Shown here one piece after another: positions 27,667 to 36,522 of a stretch of 64,000 nt of DNA. The notes beneath the pieces are model-generated. The model saw only the letters and a list, made by a program, of their open reading frames with translations, was not told where the DNA came from and did no database searches. The number at the start of each line of letters is the position of its first letter. Position 1 is the stretch's first letter. The translations under genes and the position numbers were made by a program. Origin of the DNA: Tannerellaceae bacterium (lineage in GTDB: Bacteria; Bacteroidota; Bacteroidia; Bacteroidales; Tannerellaceae); the NCBI GenBank assembly GCA_021201295.1, contig JAJQFE010000020.1, positions 1 to 64,000 of the forward strand, given 5' to 3'.

Positions 27667-28605
27667 ATGTGTAAATTATTACTTGTATTCCTGCAAACCT
27701 TATTATTTATACCCAAAGATACTACCCAGGTAGTTCATCAGGTTGCCCATGATGAATATTCTCTTTCCCATCTGGAAAAACTGGCTTCGAATTTCATAGA
27801 TAAAGGGGCCTATTTAGGATGGTTAATCCTTAAGGCTTTACTGATCTTTATGATCGGACGTTTCTTAATCGGTATGGTTAATAAAGTGATCCGGAAACTA
27901 TTGAACCGGAGAAGTATTGATCCATCTGTAAATACTTTTCTGACCAGTCTGATCAATGTGGTTCTGACGGTTTTATTGATTATTTCTGTTATTGGTGCGT
28001 TAGGTGTACAAACGACTTCTTTTGCTGCCGTACTGGCTTCGGTAGGGGTCGCGATGGGGGTTGCGTTAAGTGGAAACCTGTCGAATTTTGCAGGTGGGCT
28101 CCTGATTCTGTTGTTTAAGCCTTTTAAAGTGGGCGATTTTATAGAAGCACAGAGTAATAGTGGAACAGTAAAAGAAATTCAGATATTTCATACTATCATT
28201 ACTACTTCCGATAACCGGGTGGTCTATATTCCGAATGGAGCCTTAAGTAGTGGGGTAATTATGAATGTCAATTTACAAGCCAACCGGAGGGTGGAATGGA
28301 TATTTGGAGTGGAATATGGAGTGGATTATGAAAAGGTGAAAACTATCCTGCTGGAATTATTGCAGAGTGATGCACGGGTATTAAAAGATCCGGCTCCTTC
28401 CATTGCTTTGAAAGAACTGGATTCAAGCAGTGTAAATATTATGCTCAGGGGATGGGTAAACGCTTCAGATTACTGGGATGTCTATTTTGAGGTCAATAAA
28501 AATGTATATGAGCGGTTTAACAAAGAAAAAGTGAATTTCCCTTTCCAGCAATTGGTTATCCATCAATATACACCGACTACCACCGATACGGCAGAGAGAT
28601 TATAA
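27667..28605 (+). CDS. mscS: MscS-family small-conductance mechanosensitive channel
   Basis: Inner-membrane channel that opens under hypo-osmotic tension, 312 residues. Three hydrophobic segments (about 50-75, 95-118 and 120-145) precede the beta domain. The pore-lining TM3 is SVGVAMGVALSGNLSNFAGGLLILLFKPFKVGDFI, with the small-residue pattern typical of MscS. The C-terminal half (NRRVEWIFGVEYGVDYEKVKTILLE) is the vestibule. Length is close to E. coli MscS (286). Confidence 0.93.
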   Translation: MCKLLLVFLQTLLFIPKDTTQVVHQVAHDEYSLSHLEKLASNFIDKGAYLGWLILKALLIFMIGRFLIGMVNKVIRKLLNRRSIDPSVNTFLTSLINVVLTVLLIISVIGALGVQTTSFAAVLASVGVAMGVALSGNLSNFAGGLLILLFKPFKVGDFIEAQSNSGTVKEIQIFHTIITTSDNRVVYIPNGALSSGVIMNVNLQANRRVEWIFGVEYGVDYEKVKTILLELLQSDARVLKDPAPSIALKELDSSSVNIMLRGWVNASDYWDVYFEVNKNVYERFNKEKVNFPFQQLVIHQYTPTTTDTAERL

Positions 28606-28670
28606 ATGGTTTCTATGAGCCTATAAAAAATATCCATTGGATTAATTATTAGAGATTTAGAATATAGTAG

Positions 28671-28678
28671 TAATTTTG
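28671..28678 (+). promoter_or_regulatory. -7 promoter box for the peroxiredoxin
   Basis: TAATTTTG, 24 bases before the start codon; no clear -33 box at ideal spacing. Confidence 0.45.
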
Positions 28679-28702
28679 TTTTGAACAAAAAGAGTAAAAG
28701 AA

Positions 28703-29332
28703 ATGAGAGCATTAATAGGTAAAAAAGCACCGAACTTTAAGGCACCGGCAGTTGTCAATGGTTGTGAAATGGTTTCTGATTTTTCATTAGGTCAGTATCT
28801 GGATAAGAAATATGTCATTCTGTTTTTCTATCCTATGGACTTTACGTTTGTATGTCCTACTGAATTACATGCTTTCCAGGAAAAACTGGAAGAGTTTAAA
28901 AAACGGAATGTAGCCGTAGTAGGATGTTCGGTAGATTCTGAATATTCCCATTTTGCCTGGTTACAGCAACCTAAAAACCAGGGCGGTATTCAGGGGGTTA
29001 CTTATCCGATCGTGGCAGACTTCTCCAAAACGATTGCTTCTGATTACGGAGTGTTAGCATCTGAATATAATGTAGAAGATGGTTGTCTGATTTCCGAAGG
29101 TTCTCCTGTAGCTTATCGTGGCTTATTCCTGATCGATAAAGAAGGGAAAATCCGGCACTATGTGATCAATGACCTGCCTTTAGGTAGAAACGTGGATAAA
29201 GCAATCCGTATGGTCGATGCCTTACAGCATTTTGAAGAAAACGGTGAAGTTTGTCCGGCTAACTGGGCTAAGGGAAAAGATGCGATGAAAGCAACGAATG
29301 AAGGTGTATCCAATTACTTGACTAATAAATAA
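28703..29332 (+). CDS. Typical 2-Cys peroxiredoxin (AhpC/Prx1 type)
   Basis: Thiol peroxidase of 209 residues that reduces hydrogen peroxide, alkyl peroxides or peroxynitrite. The peroxidatic Cys51 is in FTFVCPTE. The resolving Cys184 is in EVCPANW, so it is a typical homodimeric 2-Cys enzyme. GCSVDSEYSHFAW and the catalytic Arg region near RHYVINDLPLGRN are intact. No ahpF is adjacent. Confidence 0.95.
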   Translation: MRALIGKKAPNFKAPAVVNGCEMVSDFSLGQYLDKKYVILFFYPMDFTFVCPTELHAFQEKLEEFKKRNVAVVGCSVDSEYSHFAWLQQPKNQGGIQGVTYPIVADFSKTIASDYGVLASEYNVEDGCLISEGSPVAYRGLFLIDKEGKIRHYVINDLPLGRNVDKAIRMVDALQHFEENGEVCPANWAKGKDAMKATNEGVSNYLTNK

Positions 29333-29424
29333 GTAGTTAAAGGAGTTACAGGAGTTAAGTAGTTAAGAAAAATATTTTCACATCTACTTAATTCCTGTAA
29401 CTACCTGACTCCTTTTGACTACTT
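29333..29424. repeat. GGAGTTAA-family inverted repeat, copy 3
   Basis: Starts right after the peroxiredoxin stop codon. AAAGGAGTTACAGGAGTTAAGTAG faces CTACTTAATTCCTGTAACTACC and ACTCC words, forming a long imperfect hairpin between convergent genes. It lacks the GCGAAGCGA core of copies 2, 4 and 5. Confidence 0.7.
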
Positions 29425-29426
29425 TC

Positions 29427-30041
29427 TCATCCTATTTTCTGTTGAATATCTTCCAGTTCAATTAATTTATTTACTATTGCATACACTGTCAGACCGCTGG
29501 CACTATGGATCTGAAGTTTCCGGGCAATATTTCTCCGGTGAGTAATGACCGTATGGGTGGAGAGAAATAGCTGGTCGGCAATTTTACGGTTAGTCATTCC
29601 TTTGACTACACACACCACAATCTCTTTCTCACGGGTACTGAGTGTCTGGGCATCCTCACTTTCTGTTTCTTTCTGAATGGTGCTGACTAATAATCCTTCC
29701 AGTTTATTTTTTATGTCATTCAGTCCGTCAAAAATGGTGATCTGTTCGTCATAGAGACGTAGCTGTGCCGGATCTGACATGCTATATAAAAGAGCAATGC
29801 ATTTCATCTCCTGGCAACCACATTCTTCTTTGATCTGTTGAGGGGTAAAGGTTCCCGGAAAAGCCGGATTGATAATTACCAGGTCGGGTTTGTGCATACG
29901 CAGGGATTCAAAGAGACTCTCGGTAGTAATAATCTCTACCAACTGAATCTTAAATTCTGCCAGCCTTTTTAGTTGCGCCTCCAATCCACTCCGGAGAAGA
30001 AGAGAGGATTCTGCAATGGCTATTTTCAGAGTGGAAGTCAT
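29427..30041 (-). CDS. LuxR-type regulator with degenerate receiver domain
   Basis: A 204-residue protein with a receiver-like N-terminal domain and a LuxR/NarL helix-turn-helix at about 135-195 (LSTREKEIVVCVVKGMTNRKIADQLFLSTHTVITHRRNIARKLQI). The expected phospho-acceptor Asp is Asn58 (DLVIINPAF), and the N-terminal acidic pair is replaced by ES. It therefore probably does not receive phosphate from a kinase. It overlaps the upstream hemerythrin gene by 4 bases (ATGA), so the two are translationally coupled and likely act together. Confidence 0.88.
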   Translation of the reverse strand: MTSTLKIAIAESSLLLRSGLEAQLKRLAEFKIQLVEIITTESLFESLRMHKPDLVIINPAFPGTFTPQQIKEECGCQEMKCIALLYSMSDPAQLRLYDEQITIFDGLNDIKNKLEGLLVSTIQKETESEDAQTLSTREKEIVVCVVKGMTNRKIADQLFLSTHTVITHRRNIARKLQIHSASGLTVYAIVNKLIELEDIQQKIG

Positions 30042-30733
30042 AGGGCATTCTTTTTTTCTAATTCCAGAATGGCGGGAACAAACAGATAATCTTCTACCAG
30101 GCTGTGAGTAGCTAAATCTTCTTCTGTGGCAAATATATCGAATAAAACACTATTTAACAGGTTGCTTCCCTGTCCGGGATAATATTTGATCAGGATATTT
30201 TTCAATTCTATAATCTTCATCTCAATCTGGTCATGTCGTTTCCGGAAAATAGAAATGTTATATCTGGGATCTTTTTCTCCTTGTAATAATCCTTTCACAT
30301 AGGGATAGACGGTATTTTCCTCATACATCATATGTTTGTTGACCTCTTCTGCATATTCATCAAAGAATTCCCGGATTACGAAGGCCACATCTTCCCGGCA
30401 GCCTTCTATAGCCTCCAGTAGTTTACGGCGCAGGTGAGGGAGACGGAAATTAAGGAAATAGTCATGTGCGTTGTGAAGATAACGGATCAGGACTTCCAGG
30501 GAAATGCATTCAGACACTTTTTCTATTTTTACAGGTTTCCCTTCTATCAGGAAATTGACTACTGTCAGAAAGGTTTTTACATCTACTTCATTCTGTTTAC
30601 AGACTTCACCAATATTTTTTCCCCCGAATCCTAATTCTATACCGAAGCGACTCATGACAAGGACCATCGGATAATTATCACAGATCAGATTGCTCATTTT
30701 GTCACTTGCTCTATAGGTTCCTTTTTTATACAT
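30038..30733 (-). CDS. Hemerythrin HHE-domain protein, RIC/ScdA-like
   Basis: A 231-residue di-iron protein. The N-terminal part (VMSRFGIELGFGGKNIGEVCKQNEVDVKTFLTVVNFL) resembles the ScdA_N segment of RIC iron-sulfur repair proteins, but with FGG where they have a CCGG motif. The HHE domain provides histidines and acids in YLHNAHDYFLNFRLPHLRRKL, EVNKHMMYEENTVYPYV, FRKRHDQIEMKI and ATHSLVEDYLFVPA. A role in nitric oxide/oxidative stress or iron-sulfur repair is inferred from the family. The start at 30733 is chosen because an upstream TTG at 30766 overlaps the -7 box. Confidence 0.87.
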   Translation of the reverse strand: MYKKGTYRASDKMSNLICDNYPMVLVMSRFGIELGFGGKNIGEVCKQNEVDVKTFLTVVNFLIEGKPVKIEKVSECISLEVLIRYLHNAHDYFLNFRLPHLRRKLLEAIEGCREDVAFVIREFFDEYAEEVNKHMMYEENTVYPYVKGLLQGEKDPRYNISIFRKRHDQIEMKIIELKNILIKYYPGQGSNLLNSVLFDIFATEEDLATHSLVEDYLFVPAILELEKKNAL

Positions 30734-30763
30734 ACTATTTTCTGTTTCTTGTTGATTATCTTT

Positions 30764-30771
30764 CAAAGTTA
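30764..30771 (-). promoter_or_regulatory. -7 promoter box for the hemerythrin-LuxR pair
   Basis: Reads TAACTTTG on the minus strand, 31 bases upstream of the chosen start codon. Confidence 0.6.
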
Positions 30772-30957
30772 CATTTTTTATTTTATATGTATCTCTGGTT
30801 TACTTCATTCACTATCCTGAGTAATTACTTATTTTCTCTTATAAATAAGACACTTATAGGGGCCTGTCCCTGTTTTTATACAAAGCTAACCCCGAATGGG
30901 GGAGAAAACAATCCCTATAAATAGGTAGAAAATAAAAAGTTATACATATAAATAGGT

Positions 30958-30989
30958 ATTGTGGGAGTTGGTTTTTCACCCTATTTTTG
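30958..30989 (+). promoter_or_regulatory. Orphan promoter (-33 TTG and -7 TATTTTTG)
   Basis: ATTG at 30958-30961 and TATTTTTG at 30982-30989 are 20 bases apart. No protein gene follows on this strand before a terminator, so it may drive a small RNA. Confidence 0.55.
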
Positions 30990-30995
30990 CATCAG

Positions 30996-31138
30996 AATAA
31001 AGTAACACTATTAGTATAATCGCTATATCAAAACCTATGGCTAATTATGTAAGCATATAAGATGATTCATGTAGGAAAGTTTTTATTGGTTATTTCCTGC
31101 AAAAAAGGAGGTTCCCTGCGAAGAGAGCCTCCTTTTTT
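30996..31138 (+). ncRNA. Candidate small RNA of about 145 bases
   Basis: Defined by the promoter at 30958-30989 and the strong hairpin at 31101-31138 (AAAAAAGGAGG/CCTCCTTTTTT). Only very short reading frames (seven codons, MANYVSI, and a 29-codon frame entering the hairpin) lie inside. The rest of the 30734-31174 gap holds no gene. Prediction only; no known RNA family is recognised. Confidence 0.4.
31101..31138. terminator. Bidirectional Rho-independent terminator
   Basis: The 11-base perfect arms AAAAAAGGAGG and CCTCCTTTTTT give T runs on both strands. It can end the candidate small RNA and the opposing MBL hydrolase gene. Confidence 0.85.
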
Positions 31139-31174
31139 GTTATATCCCTGAAGGAAAGGCAGGCTCGGAAATGT

Positions 31175-31996
31175 TTATTTTTCTGCAATTTTATAGAAAT
31201 CATTTATTTTTTTTACGGTTGCACATCGGATATACGCATCATGACAAAAAATAATGGCGTGATTCTTTTGAGCAGCATCTTCCAGCAAACGGCATTTTTC
31301 GTGGTAAGAAATTAATGGATATGTGTCATAAGCAGATATCCACTCCGGTGAAATACAGGCTGCCAATGGGATTACATCTCCGGCAAATACATAGGTTTGT
31401 CCCGGAGTTTTTATATAGGGCACTAATTGTCCGGAAGTATGCCCGTCGAATAAATCCAGCGTAATTTCCGAACTTATCGAGGTCTTTTTTTCTATTAATT
31501 TCAACGAAGGAGAATCTGCCAGCAGCTCTACATTTTCTCTGAAGCAGGATTCTTTTTCCAGTGGATGTAGGTTTTCCAGATGAACCCATTGTTCCCGGCT
31601 GATCCAATGCGTGGCTCCGGGAAATGCCAGGCTGAGGGCTCCCGATAATGAATCCTGTAAAGTCGTGTATCCGCAATGATCAAAATGCAGGTGAGTGAGT
31701 ACCACATCAGTTATTTGTTCCCGGGATATGCCCTTTTCTTTCAGGACTGTGAGTAGGTCACGCAGGTTAAAAAAACGGTAATAGCTTAATTTTTTGAGTG
31801 GTTTGGTCCCGGCTCCATTGTCAATTAAGATTATTCTTCCATTACCGGTTCTGACCAACAGGCAGTTCATCGCTAACAGGCAACTGTTCGTTTCATCGGA
31901 AGGATAACGCTTGCTCCAGGCTGTTTTGGGAATTGCTCCGAACATAGCCCCTCCGTCTGCATAGAAATACCCTATATCTATTAATTCTATTTGCAT
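31175..31996 (-). CDS. MBL-fold metallo-hydrolase
   Basis: A 273-residue metallo-beta-lactamase-fold enzyme with the binuclear zinc motif LTHLHFDHCG (about residues 99-108), the later ligand His in FDGHTSGQ (about 187) and YVFAGDVIP with the bridging Asp. The ILIDNGAGTK strand leads into the site. Relatives include lactonases and other hydrolases; the substrate is unknown. AAAGG precedes the ATG. Confidence 0.9.
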   Translation of the reverse strand: MQIELIDIGYFYADGGAMFGAIPKTAWSKRYPSDETNSCLLAMNCLLVRTGNGRIILIDNGAGTKPLKKLSYYRFFNLRDLLTVLKEKGISREQITDVVLTHLHFDHCGYTTLQDSLSGALSLAFPGATHWISREQWVHLENLHPLEKESCFRENVELLADSPSLKLIEKKTSISSEITLDLFDGHTSGQLVPYIKTPGQTYVFAGDVIPLAACISPEWISAYDTYPLISYHEKCRLLEDAAQKNHAIIFCHDAYIRCATVKKINDFYKIAEK

Positions 31997-32007
31997 CCTT
32001 TTTGTGT

Positions 32008-32015
32008 CAAATATA
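32008..32015 (-). promoter_or_regulatory. -7 promoter box for the MBL hydrolase
   Basis: Reads TATATTTG on the minus strand, 12 bases upstream of the start codon, so the mRNA leader would be very short. Confidence 0.5.
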
Positions 32016-32058
32016 TGTAAAGTTTCTTGTTCCTATATCTGGTCTGTACGGAAATTTT

Positions 32059-32066
32059 TACCTTTG
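32059..32066 (+). promoter_or_regulatory. -7 promoter box for the MATE gene
   Basis: TACCTTTG, 26 bases before the likely GTG start at 32092. It argues against upstream start codons in the same frame. Confidence 0.6.
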
Positions 32067-32091
32067 CACCCCAAAAGAAAAGCGGATAAAA

Positions 32092-33475
32092 GTGAAAGGC
32101 AAAAAGTTGGGTGTATCGGTGAAGAATCCGGACGGTTTGAGAGGAAAGCTTTTTAAACTGGTCGGACCTATTTTTTTAGAGACGTTGTTAGTCCTGTTGT
32201 TAGGAGTGGTGGATACGCTGATGTTAGGTAATTATTCGGATAACACCGTTGCGGCTGTGGGAGTGGTGAATCAGTTACTCAATATGGTGTTCCTGCTTTT
32301 CAATGTGACTGCGGTAGGTACCCTGGTGATGTGTGCTCTCTATTATGGAGCAAAAGATAATAAAAGTTTTATTCAGGTCATCGGCTCTTCCCTGCTCTTT
32401 AATGCCGGAGTGGGGTAGTCATGAGCGCTATCCTGTATTTGTTCGGTGAACAGATGTTGCTCTGGATGAAAATTCGTCCTGACCTGATGGGAGATGCTTC
32501 TGTTTATATGAAGATAGTCGGAGGTTTCGGTTTTTTCAGGCGGTCAGTTTTACCATTTCTGCTGTGTTAAGGGCTGCTAATAAGCCCAATTACACGATGC
32601 AGGTGATTTTTATTATCAATATTCTGAATGTGTTCGGGAATTATTCCCTGATATATGGCCATTTTGGTTTTCCGGCTCTGGGAGCTGAAGGGGCTGCTAT
32701 TTCCACCTCTGTCTGCCGGGGTGTTGCCATGCTCCTTCTGTTCATGGTCTTATTTAAACGGTTGATTAAACGGATCCCTCTGGCATATTTCAAACCCTTT
32801 CCCATAGACAAGCTGAAAAGTGTGTTGAGCGTAGGGATTCCTTCTGCTGTAGAGCAGATCTCTTATGATGCTTCGCAGGTGGCCATTGTGTATTTTATTA
32901 ATATGTTAGGGAATGAAGTGCTGGCGGCCCGGGTATATGTGATGAACATTGTGATTATTGGCTATTTATTCTCATTATCGATGGGACAGGCGATAGCCGT
33001 GTGTACGGGAAACCTGATCGGAGAAGGAAAGAAAGAGGCGGCTTACCGGTTGTCCTGGTATGCCTGGAAACGCTCCCTTATTTTAACCGGTATTGCCAGT
33101 GGATTGATTTTAGTGTTAGCCCGTCCTTTATTGTCCTTTTTTACTTCCAATGATGCCATTATCCGTATTGCTTTGAGTGTGCTGTGGATTGATTTCATTC
33201 TGGAACAGGGACGTGCCACTGTGCTGTTATTCCTGTTTTGCCTCCGTTCTGCCAGGGATGTGGTCGTACCGGTATTAATAGAAATCGTTTGTATGTGGGT
33301 GTTTGCTGTAGCTTGTGCGTATGTGTTCGGTATTATATGGGGATTGGGCCTGGCCGGTATGTGGATTGGTTTTGCCATGGATGAATGTTCCCGGGGAGTG
33401 GTACTGGCTTTACGTTGGAAAGCGCAGAAATGGAAGAAAAAAGAAGCAATCGGAGTGAATGTTAACATTCACTAA
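32092..33475 (+). pseudogene. MATE-family efflux transporter, two frameshifts
   Basis: Twelve-helix multidrug/sodium antiporter in three pieces. The first (GPIFLETLLVLLLGVVDTLMLGNYSDNTVAAVGVVNQ...) ends at TAG 32416-32418. One G added to the G4 run 32412-32415 restores GVVMSAILYLFGEQMLLWMKI. That frame holds until the T6 run 32531-32536, where one extra T gives GFGFFQAVSFTISAVLRAANKPNYTMQ and opens the rest to 33475. Both lesions are single-base deletions in homopolymers. The start is uncertain; GTG at 32092 fits the promoter. Substrate unknown. Confidence 0.85.
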
Positions 33476-33553
33476 ATATGAGATTCTTTCAGAACAAAAG
33501 GTCTTTTTTTTGCGTCTATACATTACGAACGATATTTTTAAATGAGTGAGATT

Positions 33554-33979
33554 ATGAAAAGAATATTTTTTTATGTACTGATGATTGCTGTGGTATGTGG
33601 TTTTATGTCCGCATGCTCAAACCATAAAGGAGATGCCAGAAAGCTGGATGGTAGATGGAATATTAAATCTGTCAATGGAGATCAGATCGTGGCTGAGAGA
33701 ACTCCATTTCTGGAATTTAATATAAAAGAGGGTAAATTGCATGGAAATGCAGGGTGTAATGTAGTGAACTCCGCTATTAAATTAGATGATAAAGACCAGT
33801 CTGCACTGATCGTGGAACGGGGAGTTACCACAATGATGGCTTGTCCGGACCTGGAAACCGAAGACCGGGTATTGAGAGTACTGGAACATGTAAGCTATGT
33901 AAAAGACGGTAGTAATAGTGATGAAATGTATCTGACCGATAATACAGGTACTGTTTTATTGGTATTAACAAAACAATAA
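33554..33979 (+). CDS. META-domain lipoprotein (HslJ-like) 1
   Basis: A 141-residue protein from MKRIFFYVLMIAVVCGFMSACSN, with a lipoprotein signal (lipobox around SAC). It then has a META/HslJ beta domain (LDGRWNIKSVNGDQIVAERTPFLEFNIKEGKLHGNAGCNVVNSA and TTMMACPDLETEDRVLRVL). It has the conserved G-x-x-G-C-N and M-A-C-x-x-x-x-x-E segments of the family. It lies 4 bases before a paralogue. Confidence 0.87.
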   Translation: MKRIFFYVLMIAVVCGFMSACSNHKGDARKLDGRWNIKSVNGDQIVAERTPFLEFNIKEGKLHGNAGCNVVNSAIKLDDKDQSALIVERGVTTMMACPDLETEDRVLRVLEHVSYVKDGSNSDEMYLTDNTGTVLLVLTKQ

Positions 33980-33983
33980 ATAA

Positions 33984-34433
33984 ATGAAATATTTAACTGG
34001 CATTATTTCCCTGGTTATTCTTACAGTGGTTTTTATGAGCTGTGGAACTTCTAACCGTGCTAATAAAGGGCTTTCTTTTTCCAGTCTGGAGGGTGAATGG
34101 TGGGTATATGAAATGAACGGACATGTTCTCGATTCCGGGGAACAGACTCCCTATCTGGTTTTTGACATGGATCAGAAGGTGGTTTTCGGATATGCCGGCT
34201 GTAACCGTTTATCGGGACGGATTGAGTATACCCCTTTGCAAAACCATATTATTAAGTTTATGCAGGTGATCACCACCCGTATGGCCTGTCTGGATATGTC
34301 TGTGGAAGATGAGTTTCTGAAAACTATAGATAAAGTGGTGCATTTTGATTCTCCTGATTCATCGACCCCTATCCGTACAGTAAATTTATATGGAACAGAT
34401 GGAAGTAAATTATTAGTGCTCCAAAAGAAATAA
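33984..34433 (+). CDS. META-domain lipoprotein (HslJ-like) 2
   Basis: A 149-residue paralogue of the preceding gene. Lipoprotein signal MKYLTGIISLVILTVVFMSC, then LEGEWWVYEMNGHVLDSGEQTPYLVFDMDQKVVFGYAGCNRLSG and TTRMACLDMSVEDEFLKTI. Tandem duplication is likely. HslJ relatives are outer-membrane or periplasmic proteins linked to stress; no precise role is known. Confidence 0.86.
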   Translation: MKYLTGIISLVILTVVFMSCGTSNRANKGLSFSSLEGEWWVYEMNGHVLDSGEQTPYLVFDMDQKVVFGYAGCNRLSGRIEYTPLQNHIIKFMQVITTRMACLDMSVEDEFLKTIDKVVHFDSPDSSTPIRTVNLYGTDGSKLLVLQKK

Positions 34434-34456
34434 TACCGGAATTATATCATGTGATC

Positions 34457-34493
34457 AAGAGGCTGTACCCTAAAAGGTTCAGCCTCTTTGCTT
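34457..34493 (+). terminator. Terminator after the META lipoproteins
   Basis: AAGAGGCTG/CAGCCTCTT arms, with extra TACC/GGT pairing inside, are followed by TGCTTTTTC. Confidence 0.85.
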
Positions 34494-34667
34494 TTTCATT
34501 ATTCATACCCCTTTATCGCTTCCTGTTACCCGATGATCTGACAAGCACAGGAAAAATTTATTTTCCTGGCTTTCTATAAATAAGCGCTTCCCATGGACTG
34601 ATAGCCTGGTAAGCCCGCTAAACCAGATAGAAAGAGTAACGGACCTACTCAATCACTTCTACATACT

Positions 34668-34796
34668 GTTTTTCAGTTTTTTTCAGTCACCCGTCACCTT
34701 TTTGTGTGTATTTATTTAATAAATAAATGGTTACGTCTAAAAAATAAGGTGACTGAAGGGGTGACTGAGGGTGACTGAAAAGAGGTTCCGTCACCA
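34668..34796. repeat. GGTGACTGA inverted-repeat element
   Basis: The left side has TTTTTCAGTCACC and CGTCACC. The right side has three direct GGTGACTGA units about 13 bases apart, the last being GGTGACTGAAAAG. It could fold into alternative long stems. Part of the gene-free stretch 34434-35436. Confidence 0.7.
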
Positions 34797-34965
34797 AAAC
34801 CTATACATATCTCTCCCATCAGACAGAAATTCCGGCTTTTCTCTTTTCATATGGAACGTGAATTTTTACTTAACAGATAGTTTTTGGATGATAATATAGT
34901 AGTGATAGTAAGGTTTATCTCATGGACTATTAAGAGGAAGTCATACCCTGGTTATTGGTTGGGTA

Positions 34966-35080
34966 CAGACCGGTTAGGTTAACATACAGGACCTTCAACC
35001 TTCAACATCAGGACCTTTAACCTTATACTTCCTGTACTTTAAGGTTAAAGGTCCTGAGGTTCAACCTACCCGGTAGGCGT
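34966..35080. repeat. AGGACCTT/AACCTT palindromic element
   Basis: A perfect 17-base inverted repeat (TCAGGACCTTTAACCTT at 35008-35024 and its complement at 35041-35057) lies inside further degenerate CAGGACCTTCAACCTT and GGTTCAACC units. Same architecture as the element at 10877-10976, different sequence. The rest of 34434-35436 holds no gene I can support. Confidence 0.75.
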
Positions 35081-35371
35081 AAAACCGTTAGTGGGTATTC
35101 AGGATAGGGATACTATCTCTGCTGACCCGGGCTAACCGTCCTGCTTCTTGCTCCCCGTCCGGTCGGTATCGGAAAAAGGTTGACATTTTCATTTTCAGAA
35201 AAGATACCCGGCTCCTATACTCCTAAATGATCAATTTCTAAGTACATGTCCTCTCTTAATTTGTTTTTTAATACTCATCTATATAATCAGAACTGACACC
35301 GGACTTCGCCTGGTTAGTATGTTAGTGTCAACCTGAGCTTTAGAGCAAGGAACTTTGAGCCTTACAGCGAA

Positions 35372-35400
35372 TTTGCTGTGGGAAGTTTACTCTACTTTTG
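35372..35400 (+). promoter_or_regulatory. Promoter of the hydrolase-ara region
   Basis: TTTG at 35372-35375 and TACTTTTG at 35393-35400. The hydrolase start is 37 bases further on. Confidence 0.6.
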
Positions 35401-35436
35401 TATCAGGAAATAAGATCAATTTAAAAAAACAGAAGC

Positions 35437-36489
35437 ATGCGTTTAAAATTATTATTAATAGTAGCTCTTGTAGGCGCAATGACGTTTACCGGCTATGCAA
35501 ATCAAAAAATGGATACAGAAATGAATACTCCGGAACTTACTACACACTGGGACAAGACGTTTCCGCAGAGTGATAAAGTAGATCATAAAAAAGTACAATT
35601 TACTAACCGCTTTGGTATCACCCTTACAGGGGATCTCTATATCCCCGGGAACGGGGAAGGAAAGCGGTCCGCCATCACTGTAAGCGGTCCGTTCGGAGCG
35701 GTGAAAGAGCAGTCTTCGGACTTATATGCTCAGACAATGGCTGAACGTGGGTTCATCACACTCGCGTTCGATCCTTCCTATACCGGGGAGAGTGGTGGCG
35801 AACCTCGTTATGTCGCATCGCCGGATATTAATACGGAGGATTTCAGCGCCGCAGTTGATTTTCTTTCCATACAGGATCAGGTAGACCCGGAACGGATAGG
35901 GATTATTGGTATTTGCGGTTGGGGTGGGCTGGCTATCAATGCTGCCGCGATAGATACCCGTATCAAAGCCACGGTTGCCTCTACCCTGTACGATATGAGC
36001 CGTGTGAATGCGAATGGCTATAACGATTTGATGGATGCAGAAGCCCGTTATGAACTTCGCCGGCAACTTAATGCCCAGCGAACGATAGATGCCAGGAACG
36101 GCACATATGCACTGGGTGGTGGTGTGGTTGATCCCCTGCCTGATGATGCTCCCCGGTTTGTGAAAGACTATTATGACTATTATAAAACTGCTCGCGGTTA
36201 TCATGAACGTTCGCTTAACTCAAACAACGGATGGACTGTCACTGCCCCTCTCTCGTTTATTAATACGCAACAGCAATCATACGCCGGAGAGATACGGAAT
36301 GCCGTTTTGGTTATTCACGGGGGAAAGGCCCACTCCCGTTATTTCGGTGAAGATACGTTTAAGAAACTCACGGGCGATAACAAGGAACTGATGATCATCC
36401 CCGGAGCCAGCCATGTAGACCTATACGACCGTATGGATATGATACCGTTCGGTCAAATAGAGGCCTTTTTCACCCAGTACCTTCACTAA
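35437..36489 (+). CDS. Secreted alpha/beta hydrolase
   Basis: A 350-residue protein with a signal peptide (MRLKLLLIVALVGAMTFTGYA) and a dienelactone-hydrolase/S15-like alpha/beta fold. FDPSYTGESGGEPRYVASPDINTEDFSAAVDFLS leads to the nucleophile elbow IGIIGICGWGGLAINAAA, so Cys may take the nucleophile place. VIHGGKAHSRYFGED and IIPGASHVDLYD supply the acid and histidine. Its GC content looks higher than its neighbours and it stands next to the truncated araA, so a recent rearrangement or transfer is possible. Substrate unknown. Confidence 0.85.
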   Translation: MRLKLLLIVALVGAMTFTGYANQKMDTEMNTPELTTHWDKTFPQSDKVDHKKVQFTNRFGITLTGDLYIPGNGEGKRSAITVSGPFGAVKEQSSDLYAQTMAERGFITLAFDPSYTGESGGEPRYVASPDINTEDFSAAVDFLSIQDQVDPERIGIIGICGWGGLAINAAAIDTRIKATVASTLYDMSRVNANGYNDLMDAEARYELRRQLNAQRTIDARNGTYALGGGVVDPLPDDAPRFVKDYYDYYKTARGYHERSLNSNNGWTVTAPLSFINTQQQSYAGEIRNAVLVIHGGKAHSRYFGEDTFKKLTGDNKELMIIPGASHVDLYDRMDMIPFGQIEAFFTQYLH

Positions 36490-36522
36490 TCCACAAAGAC
36501 GGGAAACTAAAACAGATAGAGG

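Noticed and set aside
33043-33468. 141-codon minus-strand frame within the MATE gene
   Set aside because: Antisense shadow of membrane-helix coding sequence; no start context or domain.
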